A stretch of DNA of 64,000 nucleotides from Pseudomonas sp. B21-048 (GCF_024748615.1 NZ_CP087168.1:5208001-5272000); one strand, 5' to 3'. Numbered from the stretch's first letter, positions 44,109 through 57,573 are shown. The notes: generated by a model not told the origin, from the letters alone. Numbers and translations are program-made.

Positions 44109-45104
44109 ATGAATCTACGCGTGCCTTCCATTCAACATGACGATTGCGATGAGCTGGCGGCCCTGTGCAAGGCCGGTGGCGATCCTCTGCGGCTGAATGT
44201 ATTGCGCGCGCTGGCCAACGATTCGTTCGGCGTACTGGAACTGGCGCAGATCTTCGGCATCGGTCAGTCCGGCATGAGTCATCACCTCAAGGTATTGGCC
44301 CAGGCCGATCTGGTGGCGACCCGCCGTGAAGGCAATGCGATTTTCTACCGCCGCGCCCTGCCCCACACTGATCTGCTGGGCGGCAAGTTGCATGCCGCAC
44401 TGTTGGACGAAGTAGATAACCTGACCCTGCCGACTGACGTTCAGTCGCGGATCGGTCAGGTTCATGGGCAACGGGCAGCGGCCAGCCAGGACTTTTTCTC
44501 ACGGGTCGCGGAGAAGTTTCGCGCCCAGCAAGACCTGATCGCCGGCCTGCCGCAGTACCGCGAAAGCGTGGTGGCATTGCTCGACAAACTGGGTTTCGGC
44601 CCGGGCGCCACGGCCATCGAAGTGGGCCCTGGCGACGGCGGTTTTCTGCCAGAGCTGGCACGTCGCTTCACTCAGGTCACGGCGCTGGACAACAGCCCGG
44701 CGATGCTCGATCTGGCCCGTCAGGTCTGTGAGCGTGAAACGCTGGCTAACGTCTGCCTGCAATTGGCCGATGCATTGAACGGTGTAAGCCTCAAGGCTGA
44801 TTGCGTTGTACTGAACATGGTACTGCATCATTTCGCCGCGCCGGCCGAAGCGCTCAAGCACATGGCCGACTTGCTGCAACCGGGCGGTAGCCTGCTCGTG
44901 ACAGAGTTATGTAGCCACAACCAGAGTTGGGCCAGGGAGGCCTGCGGTGATCTCTGGTTGGGGTTTGAACAGGACGATCTGGCCCGTTGGGCCACCGCTG
45001 CGGGACTCGTTCCCGGGGAAAGCCTCTATGTAGGCTTACGTAATGGTTTCCAGATTCAGGTCCGCCATTTTCAGCGACCGGCTGGCGACACTCACCATCG
45101 GTAA
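44109..45104 (+). CDS. sahR: ArsR-type regulator with SAM-methyltransferase domain, SahR-like
   Basis: A 331-residue fusion. Residues about 10-100 form an ArsR winged helix (LAQIFGIGQSGMSHHLKVLAQADLVATRREGNAIFYRR). About 145-325 form a methyltransferase-like domain with the SAM motif AIEVGPGDGGFLPELARRF near 179. Regulators with this fusion, called SahR, are known to sense S-adenosylhomocysteine and control metK, ahcY and methionine genes in several proteobacteria. It lies 18 bases before metK and behind a perfect dyad, which fits. The symbol is by family and context, not proven for this genus. Confidence 0.78.
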   Translation: MNLRVPSIQHDDCDELAALCKAGGDPLRLNVLRALANDSFGVLELAQIFGIGQSGMSHHLKVLAQADLVATRREGNAIFYRRALPHTDLLGGKLHAALLDEVDNLTLPTDVQSRIGQVHGQRAAASQDFFSRVAEKFRAQQDLIAGLPQYRESVVALLDKLGFGPGATAIEVGPGDGGFLPELARRFTQVTALDNSPAMLDLARQVCERETLANVCLQLADALNGVSLKADCVVLNMVLHHFAAPAEALKHMADLLQPGGSLLVTELCSHNQSWAREACGDLWLGFEQDDLARWATAAGLVPGESLYVGLRNGFQIQVRHFQRPAGDTHHR

Positions 45105-45122
45105 ATTCAGGAAAAAATCGAG

Positions 45123-46313
45123 ATGAGCGAATACTCCCTCTTCACCTCCGAGTCCGTGTCCGAAGGGCACCCGGACAAAATCGCCGACCAGATTTCCGAT
45201 GCGGTGCTGGACGCCATCATTGCTGAAGACAAGTTCGCCCGCGTGGCGTGCGAGACGCTGGTGAAAACCGGCGTGGCAATCATCGCAGGTGAAGTCACCA
45301 CGTCGGCCTGGGTCGACCTGGAAGACATCGTCCGTAACGTGATTCTCGACATCGGCTACAACAGCTCCAATGTCGGCTTCGACGGTGCAACTTGCGGCGT
45401 GATGAACATCATCGGCAAGCAGTCCCCTGACATCAATCAGGGCGTCGATCGTGCCAAGCCTGAAGACCAGGGCGCCGGCGACCAGGGCCTGATGTTCGGC
45501 TACGCCAGCAACGAAACCGACGTGCTGATGCCAGCACCGATCACCTTCTCGCACCAGCTGGTTCAGCGTCAGGCCGAAGCCCGTAAATCCGGCCTGCTGC
45601 CTTGGCTGCGCCCGGACGCCAAGTCGCAAGTGACTTGCCGCTACGAAGGCGGCAAGGTTGTCGGTATCGACGCCGTTGTACTGTCGACCCAGCACAACCC
45701 TGAAGTGTCCTACAAAGACCTGCGCGAAGGCGTGATGGAACTGATCGTCAAGCACGTACTGCCTGCCGAGCTGCTGTCCAAGGACACCCAGTTCCACATC
45801 AACCCGACTGGTCAATTCATCATCGGTGGCCCGGTGGGCGACTGCGGCCTGACCGGTCGCAAGATCATTGTCGACAGCTACGGCGGCATGGCCCGTCACG
45901 GCGGTGGCGCGTTCTCCGGCAAGGATCCATCGAAGGTTGACCGTTCGGCGGCCTACGCCGGTCGTTACGTGGCCAAGAACATCGTCGCTGCCGGCCTGGC
46001 CGAGCGTTGCGAGATTCAGGTTTCCTACGCGATCGGTGTTGCCCAGCCTACGTCGATTTCGTTGAACACCTTCGGCACCGGCAAAATCAGCGACGACAAA
46101 ATCGTCAAACTGGTTCGCGAAGTGTTCGACCTGCGTCCATACGCGATCACCACCATGCTCGACCTGCTGCATCCGATGTACCAGGAAACCGCTGCGTACG
46201 GCCACTTCGGTCGCACTCCGGCAACCAAGACTGTGGGCGACGATACGTTCACCACCTTCACTTGGGAAAAAACCGACCGCGCCGACGACCTGCGTGTCGC
46301 GGCCGGCCTGTAA
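45123..46313 (+). CDS. metK: S-adenosylmethionine synthetase
   Basis: A 396-residue enzyme that makes SAM from methionine and ATP. Recognisable motifs are [23 protein letters not shown] (about 8-30), the ATP loop [12 protein letters not shown] (about 118), and the phosphate-binding [19 protein letters not shown] (about 260). Length is normal. It starts 18 bases after sahR, so the two are probably one transcript, and it is followed by a strong terminator. Confidence 0.96.
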   Translation: MSEYSLFTSESVSEGHPDKIADQISDAVLDAIIAEDKFARVACETLVKTGVAIIAGEVTTSAWVDLEDIVRNVILDIGYNSSNVGFDGATCGVMNIIGKQSPDINQGVDRAKPEDQGAGDQGLMFGYASNETDVLMPAPITFSHQLVQRQAEARKSGLLPWLRPDAKSQVTCRYEGGKVVGIDAVVLSTQHNPEVSYKDLREGVMELIVKHVLPAELLSKDTQFHINPTGQFIIGGPVGDCGLTGRKIIVDSYGGMARHGGGAFSGKDPSKVDRSAAYAGRYVAKNIVAAGLAERCEIQVSYAIGVAQPTSISLNTFGTGKISDDKIVKLVREVFDLRPYAITTMLDLLHPMYQETAAYGHFGRTPATKTVGDDTFTTFTWEKTDRADDLRVAAGL

Positions 46314-46332
46314 GACTTTTCCTGCGGCACCC

Positions 46333-46367
46333 AAAGCCCCGCACGGTTCGCCGTGCGGGGCTTTTTA
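46333..46367 (+). terminator. Intrinsic terminator after metK
   Basis: AAAGCCCCGCACGG-TTCG-CCGTGCGGGGCTTTTT: 12 or more pairs closed by a TTCG tetraloop and a T run, 20 bases after the metK stop. Confidence 0.95.
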
Positions 46368-46381
46368 TTGCCCGTGTCTTT

Positions 46382-46470
46382 TGTAGGAGCGAGGCTTGCC
46401 CGCGATAGCTTCACCGTGGAGTTTCAGAAACGCCACTGTGCCTTCATCGCGGGCAAGCCTCGCTCCTACA
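46382..46470. repeat. REP doublet (family B) between metK and ligB
   Basis: TGTAGGAGCGAGGCTTGCCC at 46382 and its complement ending at 46470, with about 45 bases between. It is the closest copy to the one at 3361-3456. Confidence 0.88.
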
Positions 46471-46491
46471 GGATCCATCGACACACACTGA

Positions 46492-48243
<1,752 letters not shown>

Positions 48244-48334
48244 ACGCCAGCGCTGTCTCAGCACCGGGAACCCAAAAGGGGCCGATGCGCTCAAACAGCC
48301 CATCGCCACATCGATTTTTTCATCTGGAGCTTTT

Positions 48335-48730
48335 ATGAAACTTCTTTCACCGCTCGCCTTGTTGACCCTGTGCAGCGTGATGGCCGCTCCATTGATGGCC
48401 GCCGAAGATGCCCCGGGCCTCACCGGCTGCGCCGCAAAAAAACAAGGCATCATCAACCAGATCGAACAAACCAAGTCCCGTGGCAACGCCGACCAACAGG
48501 CCAGCCTGGAAACCGCCCTGAGCGAAGTCACTGCCCATTGCACCGACGCCTCCTTGAAGAAAGAACGGGAAAACAAGGTGCTCGACGCCAAGCACGAAGT
48601 CAGCACGCGGCAGGCCGACCTCGACAAGGCAATGAAAAAAGGCGACGCCGAGAAGATCAACAAACGCAAAGAAAAACTGGCGCAATCGCGCAAGGAATTG
48701 CAGGAAGCACTGGATGAGCTGGACAAGTAG
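48335..48730 (+). CDS. DUF1090 periplasmic coiled-coil protein (YqjC-like)
   Basis: A 131-residue exported protein. The signal peptide ends at PLMAAED (about 22). The mature part begins with GCAAKKQGIINQIEQTK, has one disulfide-capable cysteine pair (GCAAK and AHCTD), and continues as a charged helix rich in Lys, Glu and Asp, likely a coiled coil. This is the DUF1090 pattern; the function is unknown to me. TGGAGC precedes ATG 48335. It follows ligB on the same strand. Confidence 0.82.
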   Translation: MKLLSPLALLTLCSVMAAPLMAAEDAPGLTGCAAKKQGIINQIEQTKSRGNADQQASLETALSEVTAHCTDASLKKERENKVLDAKHEVSTRQADLDKAMKKGDAEKINKRKEKLAQSRKELQEALDELDK

Positions 48731-48790
48731 GAGCTGGCTTGCCAGCGAAGCTTCTGGCGGTCTCAAGAACCATTCGCTGGCAAGCCACGG
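48729..48790. repeat. REP-like doublet (GCTGGCTTGCCAGCGAAG)
   Basis: GTAGGAGCTGGCTTGCCAGC and TTCGCTGGCAAGCCA form complementary arms between the DUF1090 gene and the converging cytochrome gene, overlapping the stop codon of the former. Confidence 0.75.
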
Positions 48791-49240
48791 TCAATGATCC
48801 CGAAACTCCTTATGGCACGCACTACAGGCATCTTCGACTTTCTGCACCGCCGGCCCCAGATTACTGGCCTTGTAGGGCTGAACCTTGCTGGCAATCACCA
48901 GTTCACCGGTGGCGCCTTCAAGGGTGCGGGCCATTTCCTGGAAGCGTGCCTGCTTCTGCCAGACATCATCCTTGGCGCTGGTGTGATCCTCTTCGCGCAC
49001 CTGCGGGAAATGTTTCCAAGGCTCACGGGACAACGTATCGAGCTTCACCGCGCCATCGGCGAATTTCGGGCCATCGAACGGAATACGCCCACGCAACATG
49101 CCGCCCAGGTCTTCGCCAGTCTTGAGCATCTGCTTGAAGATCGCCTTGCGCAGACCCAGCGGCGAATTCGGGTCGACACCACCGCAGGCGGACAAGGTCA
49201 GGCAGGCCAGCAATACAACAGAAAGTCTTTTAAGAGTCAT
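48791..49240 (-). CDS. Cytochrome c'-type lipoprotein
   Basis: A 149-residue class II cytochrome c (cytochrome c'/c556 fold). The single haem site CSACHKEF lies at the extreme C-terminus, as usual for this fold. The N-terminus carries a lipobox (LTLSACGG), so it is probably anchored in a membrane on the periplasmic side. Its redox partner is unknown. It is convergent with the DUF1090 gene and divergent from mltA. Confidence 0.85.
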   Translation of the reverse strand: MTLKRLSVVLLACLTLSACGGVDPNSPLGLRKAIFKQMLKTGEDLGGMLRGRIPFDGPKFADGAVKLDTLSREPWKHFPQVREEDHTSAKDDVWQKQARFQEMARTLEGATGELVIASKVQPYKASNLGPAVQKVEDACSACHKEFRDH

Positions 49241-49368
49241 GGTGGCTTCAGGTCACTGGAAACGGCGGCCAGTATCCTCGCGTCACCGGCAAAGACCAAT
49301 AGCCCTATTATCAATATGGGTTGTTTGAGCGCATGGAGCACTCAGGCAACCGGCAAAGGAATTACTCC

Positions 49369-50553
49369 ATGAACAGCCGTTTCAAGGCATGGCGTCACAA
49401 CCTGGCCTGGTCCCTTCCGATGGTGGCCGTGCTAGCGGGTTGCACCGGCGGCGACAGCAGCAAACCGAAAACCCACGCACTGGCGACCTACACCAGCGCT
49501 ACTTGGGAAGCGCTTCCGGCGGTGTCGGACAACGACCTCGTCGCCGGCTTCGGCTCGTGGCGCAGCGCCTGCACCCGACTCAAGGCCGACCCGGTCTGGG
49601 GCGGCACCTGTGCGGCTTCCGCCAATGTGCAACCAACCGCCAATGACATTCGCGGTTTCCTCAAACAGAACCTGGACGTCTACGGTCTGCGTGCCGCTAA
49701 TGACAATCCCAACGGCCTGATTACCGGTTACTACGAACCGGTATACCCCGGCAGCCTGACCCAGACCGAAGACGCCAACATCCCGGTGTACGGTGTACCC
49801 GAGGATATGATCATCGTCTCGCTGGACAGTATCTACCCGGAACTCAAAGGCAAACGCCTGCGCGGGCGACTCGAAGGTCGCGTGCTCAAGCCATACGACG
49901 ATGCGGCAACCATTGAAACCCAAGGCATAAAGGCGCCGGTGATTGCCTGGCTGACCGACCCGATGAACCTGCAGTTTCTGCAAATCCAGGGCTCGGGTCG
50001 CATCCAGCTTGATGACGGTCGTCAGTTGCGCATCGGTTACGCCGACCAGAATGGCCACCCATATCGACCCATCGGCCGCTGGCTGGTGGACCAAGGTGAG
50101 TTGAAGAAAGAAAACGTGACCATGGGCGCTATCAGCACCTGGGCCAAAGCCAATCCGACGCGCATTCCCGAACTGCTCGGCAGCAACCCCAGCTATGTCT
50201 TCTTCAATCGCAACCCGGATAGCAACGAAGGGCCGCGCGGCTCGCTGAATGTGCCGCTGACCGCAGGTTATAGCGCGGCGGTGGACCGCAAGGTGATTCC
50301 GCTCGGCAGCCTGTTGTGGTTATCGACCACACGCCCGGATGGCAGCGCACTGGTACGTCCGGTGGCCGCGCAAGATACTGGCGGCGCGATTGTCGGCGAG
50401 GTCCGTGCGGACCTGTTCTGGGGCACAGGCGAGGCGGCCGGGCAATTGGCCGGCGACATGAAACAGCAAGGACAGATCTGGATGCTTTGGCCTAAAGGGG
50501 CGGCGTTACCGCAAGTACCTCAAGTTGCCGATGCGGCTAAAGCCAGCCCTTGA
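49369..50553 (+). CDS. mltA: Membrane-bound lytic murein transglycosylase A
   Basis: A 394-residue outer-membrane lipoprotein that cleaves peptidoglycan with 1,6-anhydro bond formation. The lipobox AVLAGCTGG is at about 22-30. The MltA domain includes LITGYYEPVYPGS (about 121) and LQIQGSGRIQL (about 205), and the C-terminal 3D domain carries the catalytic aspartate in AAQDTGGAIVGEVRADLFWG (about 338). AAAGGA precedes ATG 49369. Confidence 0.93.
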   Translation: MNSRFKAWRHNLAWSLPMVAVLAGCTGGDSSKPKTHALATYTSATWEALPAVSDNDLVAGFGSWRSACTRLKADPVWGGTCAASANVQPTANDIRGFLKQNLDVYGLRAANDNPNGLITGYYEPVYPGSLTQTEDANIPVYGVPEDMIIVSLDSIYPELKGKRLRGRLEGRVLKPYDDAATIETQGIKAPVIAWLTDPMNLQFLQIQGSGRIQLDDGRQLRIGYADQNGHPYRPIGRWLVDQGELKKENVTMGAISTWAKANPTRIPELLGSNPSYVFFNRNPDSNEGPRGSLNVPLTAGYSAAVDRKVIPLGSLLWLSTTRPDGSALVRPVAAQDTGGAIVGEVRADLFWGTGEAAGQLAGDMKQQGQIWMLWPKGAALPQVPQVADAAKASP

Positions 50554-50582
50554 ATTCTGCGGCGATTGTATAGATAGCAATC

Positions 50583-50655
50583 GCGGGCAAGTCGAATCGT
50601 CGCACCGCCGCTCCCACAGGGATTGTGCATAACCTGTAGGCTTGCCCGCGATGAG
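50583..50655. repeat. REP-like doublet (family D/B hybrid)
   Basis: GCGGGCAAGTCGAATCGTCG and a partly complementary AGGCTTGCCCGCGATG flank a GCTCCCACAGGGATT segment. It lies between mltA and the converging MAPEG gene. Confidence 0.65.
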
Positions 50656-50679
50656 GTCGGTAAAAACACTGAAGCAGTG

Positions 50680-51066
50680 TCAGACCGACACCACAAAGAA
50701 ACTGACAATCAGCCCCATGCCAATGGTCCATACCAGCGACCGCAGAATCGCCCAGTCCGCCAGATAGCAAATGATGTAGAGCAGTCGACTGGTAATAAAC
50801 AACACCGAGAGCACATTGATCGTCACCAGCTCGGCATTGCCGGCCAGGTGAGCGACGATTACCGCCGCCGCGAACGCCGGGGTCACTTCGAAGCTGTTCA
50901 ACTGCGCCGAATGTGCACGCCTGGCCACGCCTTCGAGCGAATCCAGAAACGCCCTCGGGTCGTGATTCTGTTTCAGCCCGAACTTGCCACCGCTGAACTT
51001 GGCGACACCTGTGCATAGATACGGCAAGCAGATCGCAATCAAAATGCACCACAGAGCAACCGTCAT
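50680..51066 (-). CDS. MAPEG family membrane protein
   Basis: A 128-residue protein with four membrane segments. The MAPEG fold (membrane-associated proteins in eicosanoid and glutathione metabolism) is indicated by AQLNSFEVTPAFAAAVIVAH and SRLLYIICYLADWAILRS, the latter including the R/Y of the glutathione site. In bacteria the substrate is usually unknown. It is 51 bases downstream of the DMT permease gene on the same strand. Confidence 0.82.
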   Translation of the reverse strand: MTVALWCILIAICLPYLCTGVAKFSGGKFGLKQNHDPRAFLDSLEGVARRAHSAQLNSFEVTPAFAAAVIVAHLAGNAELVTINVLSVLFITSRLLYIICYLADWAILRSLVWTIGMGLIVSFFVVSV

Positions 51067-51117
51067 AACGCAGTCCCTTTTTTTAAGTTATAGAGAATCG
51101 AATTCCATCAGAGGCGA

Positions 51118-51951
51118 CTAAAACTTCATCACCAACATGCCAATCAGCACCAGCCCACAAGCTAAGAGCCGAGACCTGCCGAAAGGTTCTTTCAGGTAGC
51201 GCATACCGAACAGCACCACCAGAATCACACTGATTTCGCGCAGCGCCGCCGCTTCGGCAATCGAACCGAGTTGCATGGCCCACAGCACCAGAGCGTAACT
51301 GAACAGCACGCAACACCCGACCGCCAACCCTAACCGCCACTGCTCTCGCCAGAACAGCATGAACGCCGGCCGCTTGCCTACCAGCGCCAGCACCGGGAAC
51401 GGCCAGGCGCTGAGCAAGGTGACCCACACCAGGTAATCCAGCGGGTGCGACCAGTGCCGCAAGGCCTGGCCATCGATGAAGGTGTAGCAACCGATGCACA
51501 ATCCGATCAGCGCCACCACCGGCAGCATTGACCACGGCAGACGCACCCCGCCACCGCCCTGCCAGAGCAGGCACAACATGCCGAACGGGATCAGCAAAAT
51601 GCCGAAGATCTGCTGAGCCGTCAGCACTTCCCCGGCGAAAATCAGCGTCAGTGCCAGCACCACCAGCGGCGACAGGCCACGCATCAAGGGATAGACCAGA
51701 CCGAGATCGCCAACCCGATAGGCCTGGATCAACAGGTAGCGATAGAGCAACTCAAATGCCGCTGAAGCCAGAATCCATGGCCACATCTCCAGTGGCGGCG
51801 ACGCCACGAACGGCAGCATCAGCGCGACAAACAGCATCGCCACACTGTCCATGCAGGCCACCACCAACAGGCGCTCCGCGCTGAATTTGATCAGGGTATT
51901 CCACGCCGCGTGCAACAGCGCCGCCACCAACACCAGAACCGTCGCAAGCAC
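51118..51951 (-). CDS. EamA/DMT superfamily permease
   Basis: A 277-residue inner-membrane protein with about ten spans in two EamA repeats. The first repeat starts LLHAAWNTLIKFSAERL and the second near CYTFIDGQALRHW. The likely start is GTG 51951 (AAGGAG upstream; the membrane segment begins at once); the open frame upstream to 52140 is not coding. The substrate is not predictable. It lies upstream of the MAPEG gene. Confidence 0.82.
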   Translation of the reverse strand: MLATVLVLVAALLHAAWNTLIKFSAERLLVVACMDSVAMLFVALMLPFVASPPLEMWPWILASAAFELLYRYLLIQAYRVGDLGLVYPLMRGLSPLVVLALTLIFAGEVLTAQQIFGILLIPFGMLCLLWQGGGGVRLPWSMLPVVALIGLCIGCYTFIDGQALRHWSHPLDYLVWVTLLSAWPFPVLALVGKRPAFMLFWREQWRLGLAVGCCVLFSYALVLWAMQLGSIAEAAALREISVILVVLFGMRYLKEPFGRSRLLACGLVLIGMLVMKF

Positions 51952-51982
51952 GGCACACTCCTTTTGTTGCCCGCCTCTCCCC

Positions 51983-52050
51983 TGGCAGGAGCACGGCTTG
52001 CCGGCGATATCGCTCTTCAGATCGCCATCGCCAGCAAGCCATGCTCCTAC
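51983..52050. repeat. REP-like doublet (GGCTTGCCGGCGAT) between two genes
   Basis: GGCAGGAGCACGGCTTGCCGGCGAT pairs partly with ATCGCCAGCAAGCCATGCTCC in the short space between the FNT and DMT genes, both on the minus strand. Confidence 0.7.
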
Positions 52051-52054
52051 ATGA

Positions 52055-52942
52055 TCATTTCTTGATTTTCTGCCATTCGGATTCCTGCCCCTGCTGCGCA
52101 GATGTCTTCGGCGGTCCGCTTTCGCTGCGAATCTGCGCATGACTGATCAGCGCGAAGATAAAACTGCCACCGATGATGTTCCCCACCAGCGTCGGCCCAG
52201 CGAATACCAGCCAAAAATCCTTCCAAGGCAACTCACCGGCAAACACCAGGTACGAGACCTCGACCGACCCAACCACAATGTGGGTGAAATCGCCCAGCGC
52301 CATGAAATAGGTGATGAGGATGATGATCCACATCTTGGCGCTTTCCATGGACGGAATCATCCAGACCATGGTGGCGATCATCCAGCCGGAGATGATGCCT
52401 TTGGCGAACATCTTGCTCGCATCGTTCTCCATGACCTTGCGCCCGATATCGAGGAAGGCCAGATCGGTCTTGGTGTCGAAAATCGGCAGGTGCAGCATCA
52501 CGTACGCCACCAGCAAGGTGCCGCAGAGGTTGCCCACCAACACTACCGACCACAGCCGAAACAACCGACCGAAATTACCCAGCGTAGGCTTGCTCATGAT
52601 CGGCAATACGGCAGTCAGGGTGTTCTCGGTGAAGAGTTGCTGACGGGCGAGGATCACCGCTAGAAAACCTGCGCAGTAACCAAAGCTGGCAATCACCTTG
52701 AAGCCTTCACCGTCCGGCAGACGCGAGCTGAGCAGCCCCATGCCCATCAGTGACAAGCCCATGGTCAGACCCGCAGCCAGGGCCGACCACCACAACGCCG
52801 CAACGCTACGCTCGAGTTCCTGATTACCTTGGGTGCGAATGATTTCGTGCAGCACCGCCGCGCGCGGTGGCTGGTTCTTGTCGACCTCGCGCTGCTCTTG
52901 CGCCGAGAGGTCCGGGGTCTTGCCGTCTTTGGGCGTGTCCAT
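52055..52942 (-). CDS. YfdC-like formate/nitrite transporter family protein
   Basis: A 295-residue FNT-family membrane protein with six spans and a hydrophilic N-terminal tail of about 45 residues. It matches E. coli YfdC rather than FocA or NirC: LERSVAALWWSALAAGLTMGLSL, ILARQQLFTENTLTAVLPIM, HIVVGSVEVSYLVFAG and FIFALISHAQIRSE all line up with that subgroup. The permeant is unknown. The start ATG 52942 gives the typical acidic tail. Confidence 0.88.
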   Translation of the reverse strand: MDTPKDGKTPDLSAQEQREVDKNQPPRAAVLHEIIRTQGNQELERSVAALWWSALAAGLTMGLSLMGMGLLSSRLPDGEGFKVIASFGYCAGFLAVILARQQLFTENTLTAVLPIMSKPTLGNFGRLFRLWSVVLVGNLCGTLLVAYVMLHLPIFDTKTDLAFLDIGRKVMENDASKMFAKGIISGWMIATMVWMIPSMESAKMWIIILITYFMALGDFTHIVVGSVEVSYLVFAGELPWKDFWLVFAGPTLVGNIIGGSFIFALISHAQIRSESGPPKTSAQQGQESEWQKIKK

Positions 52943-53026
52943 AAATCTCCTGAGCCGGTGGCGTGTCGTTTAATTACGACACGCGGGGTTCGGAGCTGTT
53001 CACTACCCGACAAAACGAAGCAAACC

Positions 53027-53174
53027 CTGTGGCGAGGGAACTTGCTCCCGCTCGGCTGCGAAGCAGTCGTAAGATGACGTGAAGTCTGCCTGAAAGAACC
53101 CGATGAGAGATTTCCGGGCCGCTTCGCGCTGGAGCGCCAGCCCGGCCCAACGGGAGCAAGCTCCCTCGCCACAG
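53027..53174. repeat. REP doublet (family C, CTGTGGCGAGGGAACTTGCTCCC)
   Basis: Outer arms CTGTGGCGAGGGAACTTGCTCCC and the complement ending at 53174 (GGGAGCAAGCTCCCTCGCCACAG) enclose a GCTTCGCGCTGGAGC segment. It fills the gap between the thioesterase and YfdC-like genes. Confidence 0.85.
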
Positions 53175-53183
53175 AAGCGGCCA

Positions 53184-55309
<2,126 letters not shown>

Positions 55310-55314
55310 CAGCA

Positions 55315-55486
55315 GCTGCGAGCTACAAGCTCCAAGCGACAAGTAACGGCGATTCGTTTACTTGTGATTTGAGGCTTGAAGCTCGCTTCTTCATCGCTAT
55401 TACGCAGCCCTGAGCTGTGAGCTTCAAGCGTAAGAGTCGGCGCACCGCCCTCTTGCAGCTTGCAGCTTGCAGCTTGCAGCTGGAGG
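55315..55486. repeat. AGCTTGCAGCTTG-type repeat (family E) between ahcY and metF
   Basis: AGCTGCGAGCTACAAGCTCC and a run of three TTGCAGC units (55452-55480) form complementary arms, with CGCTTGAAGCTCAC-type segments between. The threefold run CTTGCAG is a short tandem repeat within the right arm. Confidence 0.75.
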
Positions 55487-55494
55487 CCCCCTCC

Positions 55495-56340
55495 ATGTCC
55501 CAAGACTGTCGCTACAGCTTCGAGTTCTTCCCTACGAAGACCGATGCTGGACATGAAAAACTGATCGCCACTGCCCGTCAGCTGGCAACCTACAATCCCG
55601 ACTTCTTCTCCTGCACCTACGGCGCTGGCGGCTCGACTCGTGATCGCACGCTCAACACCGTGTTGCAGCTTGAAAGCGAAGTCAAAGTCCCTGCCGCGCC
55701 GCATCTGTCTTGCGTGGGCGACAGCAAGGCCGACCTGCGCGGTCTGCTGAGCCAGTACAAGGCAGCCGGCATCAAACGTATCGTTGCGCTTCGCGGTGAC
55801 CTGCCCTCGGGTATGGGCATAGCCAGCGGCGAGATGCGTCACGCTAATGACCTGGTTGAATTCATTCGTGAAGAAACCGGCGATCATTTCCACATCGAAG
55901 TCGCCGCTTACCCGGAAATGCATCCGCAAGCGCGCAATTTTGAAGACGATCTCAACAACTTCGTGCGCAAGGCCAACGCCGGCGCCAACAGTGCGATCAC
56001 CCAGTACTTCTTCAACGCCGACAGCTACTTCTATTTTGTCGAGCGTGTACGAGCGAAGGGTGTGAACATCCCGATAGTGCCGGGGATCATGCCGATCACC
56101 AACTACAGCAAGTTGGCACGTTTTTCCGACGCTTGCGGTGCGGAAATTCCGCGCTGGATCCGCAAGCAACTGGAAGCTTACGGCGACGACACCCAAAGCA
56201 TCCAAGGCTTCGGGGAGCAAGTCATCACCGAGATGTGCGAACGCTTGTTGCAAGGTGGTGCGCCAGGGCTGCATTTCTACACGCTGAACCAGGCTGAGCC
56301 GAGTCTGGCGGTGTGGAATAACCTGAAGTTGCCGCGTTAA
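55495..56340 (+). CDS. metF: 5,10-Methylenetetrahydrofolate reductase
   Basis: A 281-residue flavoenzyme that makes methyl-tetrahydrofolate for methionine synthesis. The MetF barrel opens with YSFEFFPTKTDAGHEKL, has CTYGAGGSTRDRTLNT near 39, IVALRGDLP near 96 and QYFFNADSYF near 171. TGGAGG lies 12 bases before ATG 55495. The ahcY-metF order links SAH recycling with the methyl supply. Confidence 0.94.
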   Translation: MSQDCRYSFEFFPTKTDAGHEKLIATARQLATYNPDFFSCTYGAGGSTRDRTLNTVLQLESEVKVPAAPHLSCVGDSKADLRGLLSQYKAAGIKRIVALRGDLPSGMGIASGEMRHANDLVEFIREETGDHFHIEVAAYPEMHPQARNFEDDLNNFVRKANAGANSAITQYFFNADSYFYFVERVRAKGVNIPIVPGIMPITNYSKLARFSDACGAEIPRWIRKQLEAYGDDTQSIQGFGEQVITEMCERLLQGGAPGLHFYTLNQAEPSLAVWNNLKLPR

Positions 56341-56535
56341 GAAAAGCGCAAGCAAAAGTCAAAGGATCGTCCGAGCGCGGCCCGAGCCTTCGGCGTCTCC
56401 TACGTGCCTGTAGGAAATGCCGGAAGCTGCGACCTGTTGCTTTCCAGCGCCCCTTTATTGTGCAGCCATACGCTGAACCCGTGCTTCTGGATCCGCTTTC
56501 TGGCTCTTTATGATTTCTCGTCGTAATCTCAACCC

Positions 56536-57351
56536 ATGCCCCTGATCGCTCAGTTACTGACCGTGCTTCTGTTCACTTGCCTGAGCCTCACCGCTCGGGG
56601 CGAGAAGCTGCGTATTGTCACCGAACCCTGGGCGCCTTACGTGTATGAGGAAAATGGCAAATCGCTGGGGCTGGACTACGAAACCACGGCCATTGTCTTC
56701 AAGCGCCTGGGGATCGACGTGGAATGGCAGTTCCTCCCATGGAAGCGTTGTCTGTCGATGCTCGAGCAAGGCCAAGCGGATGGCGTGCTGGATATTTTCT
56801 ACAGCGATGAACGCAACGCGACCCTGCTTTATCCCAGCGAACCGCTCTCGCAAGTGGAATTCGTGATGTTCTACACCAACGAGCGACCGTATCCGTTTCA
56901 CACGCTGGGCGATCTGAAAGGCCTGACCATCGGCACCTCGCCGGGCTACCTGTATAGCAAGGACTTCAGCGAATCGACACTATTCACCCGGGAGCCGGCA
57001 CCCACCCATGAAGCCAACTTCGGCAAACTGGAGCGCGGTCGCATCGACCTGCTGATCACCGATCGCCGGGTCGGCCAGCATTTGCTCGATCATCTGAACA
57101 TTCGCGACAAGATCACCGAGAACCCGACCGTCATCAGCCAGCAGAGCCAGTTTCTAGCGGTACGGCGCAATGCCGGGATGGATTTGTTGGTGCAGCGTTT
57201 CGGTGCCGAACTCAAACGTTTCAAGCGCGAGCCGGCCTATGCCGAACTGAGCGCCCGCTATGGCGCCAGCCCGGCCACCGACGCACGGACCACCAACGCC
57301 ACCACAACCAGCAGAAAAACCGTTGAGCAGCAGGAAAGCGGCGCGCAGTGA
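56536..57351 (+). CDS. Periplasmic solute-binding protein, SBP_bac_3 type
   Basis: A 271-residue protein with a signal peptide (cut near ARGEKL, about 22) and a type 3 periplasmic-binding fold (RIVTEPWAPYVYEENGKSLGLDYE, WKRCLSMLEQGQADGVLDIFYSDERN). The mature protein ends in a 30-residue tail rich in Thr and Ser (TDARTTNATTTSRKT) that is not part of the fold. No transporter genes are adjacent. The ligand is unknown. It resembles the protein at 27527 in overall pattern. Confidence 0.8.
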   Translation: MPLIAQLLTVLLFTCLSLTARGEKLRIVTEPWAPYVYEENGKSLGLDYETTAIVFKRLGIDVEWQFLPWKRCLSMLEQGQADGVLDIFYSDERNATLLYPSEPLSQVEFVMFYTNERPYPFHTLGDLKGLTIGTSPGYLYSKDFSESTLFTREPAPTHEANFGKLERGRIDLLITDRRVGQHLLDHLNIRDKITENPTVISQQSQFLAVRRNAGMDLLVQRFGAELKRFKREPAYAELSARYGASPATDARTTNATTTSRKTVEQQESGAQ

Positions 57352-57573
57352 TTGCTCTGTTATACTCCGGCCTTCCCGCCAGGCTCACGCCCGGACGCTC
57401 GGACTCGTTCAAGGCATCTCGATCACGCTACAGCGCAGCTTTTCAGCCCGCGCGAGCGCTCCAGACGAGCCTTCGAGGCCCAGCAGGACCGGACGGGATT
57501 GCGTCCTCTTAAACGCGATTCGCGCCAGGCAAGACTCCCATTGGGCCAAGCCCTAACTAAAACAGGATTACTC

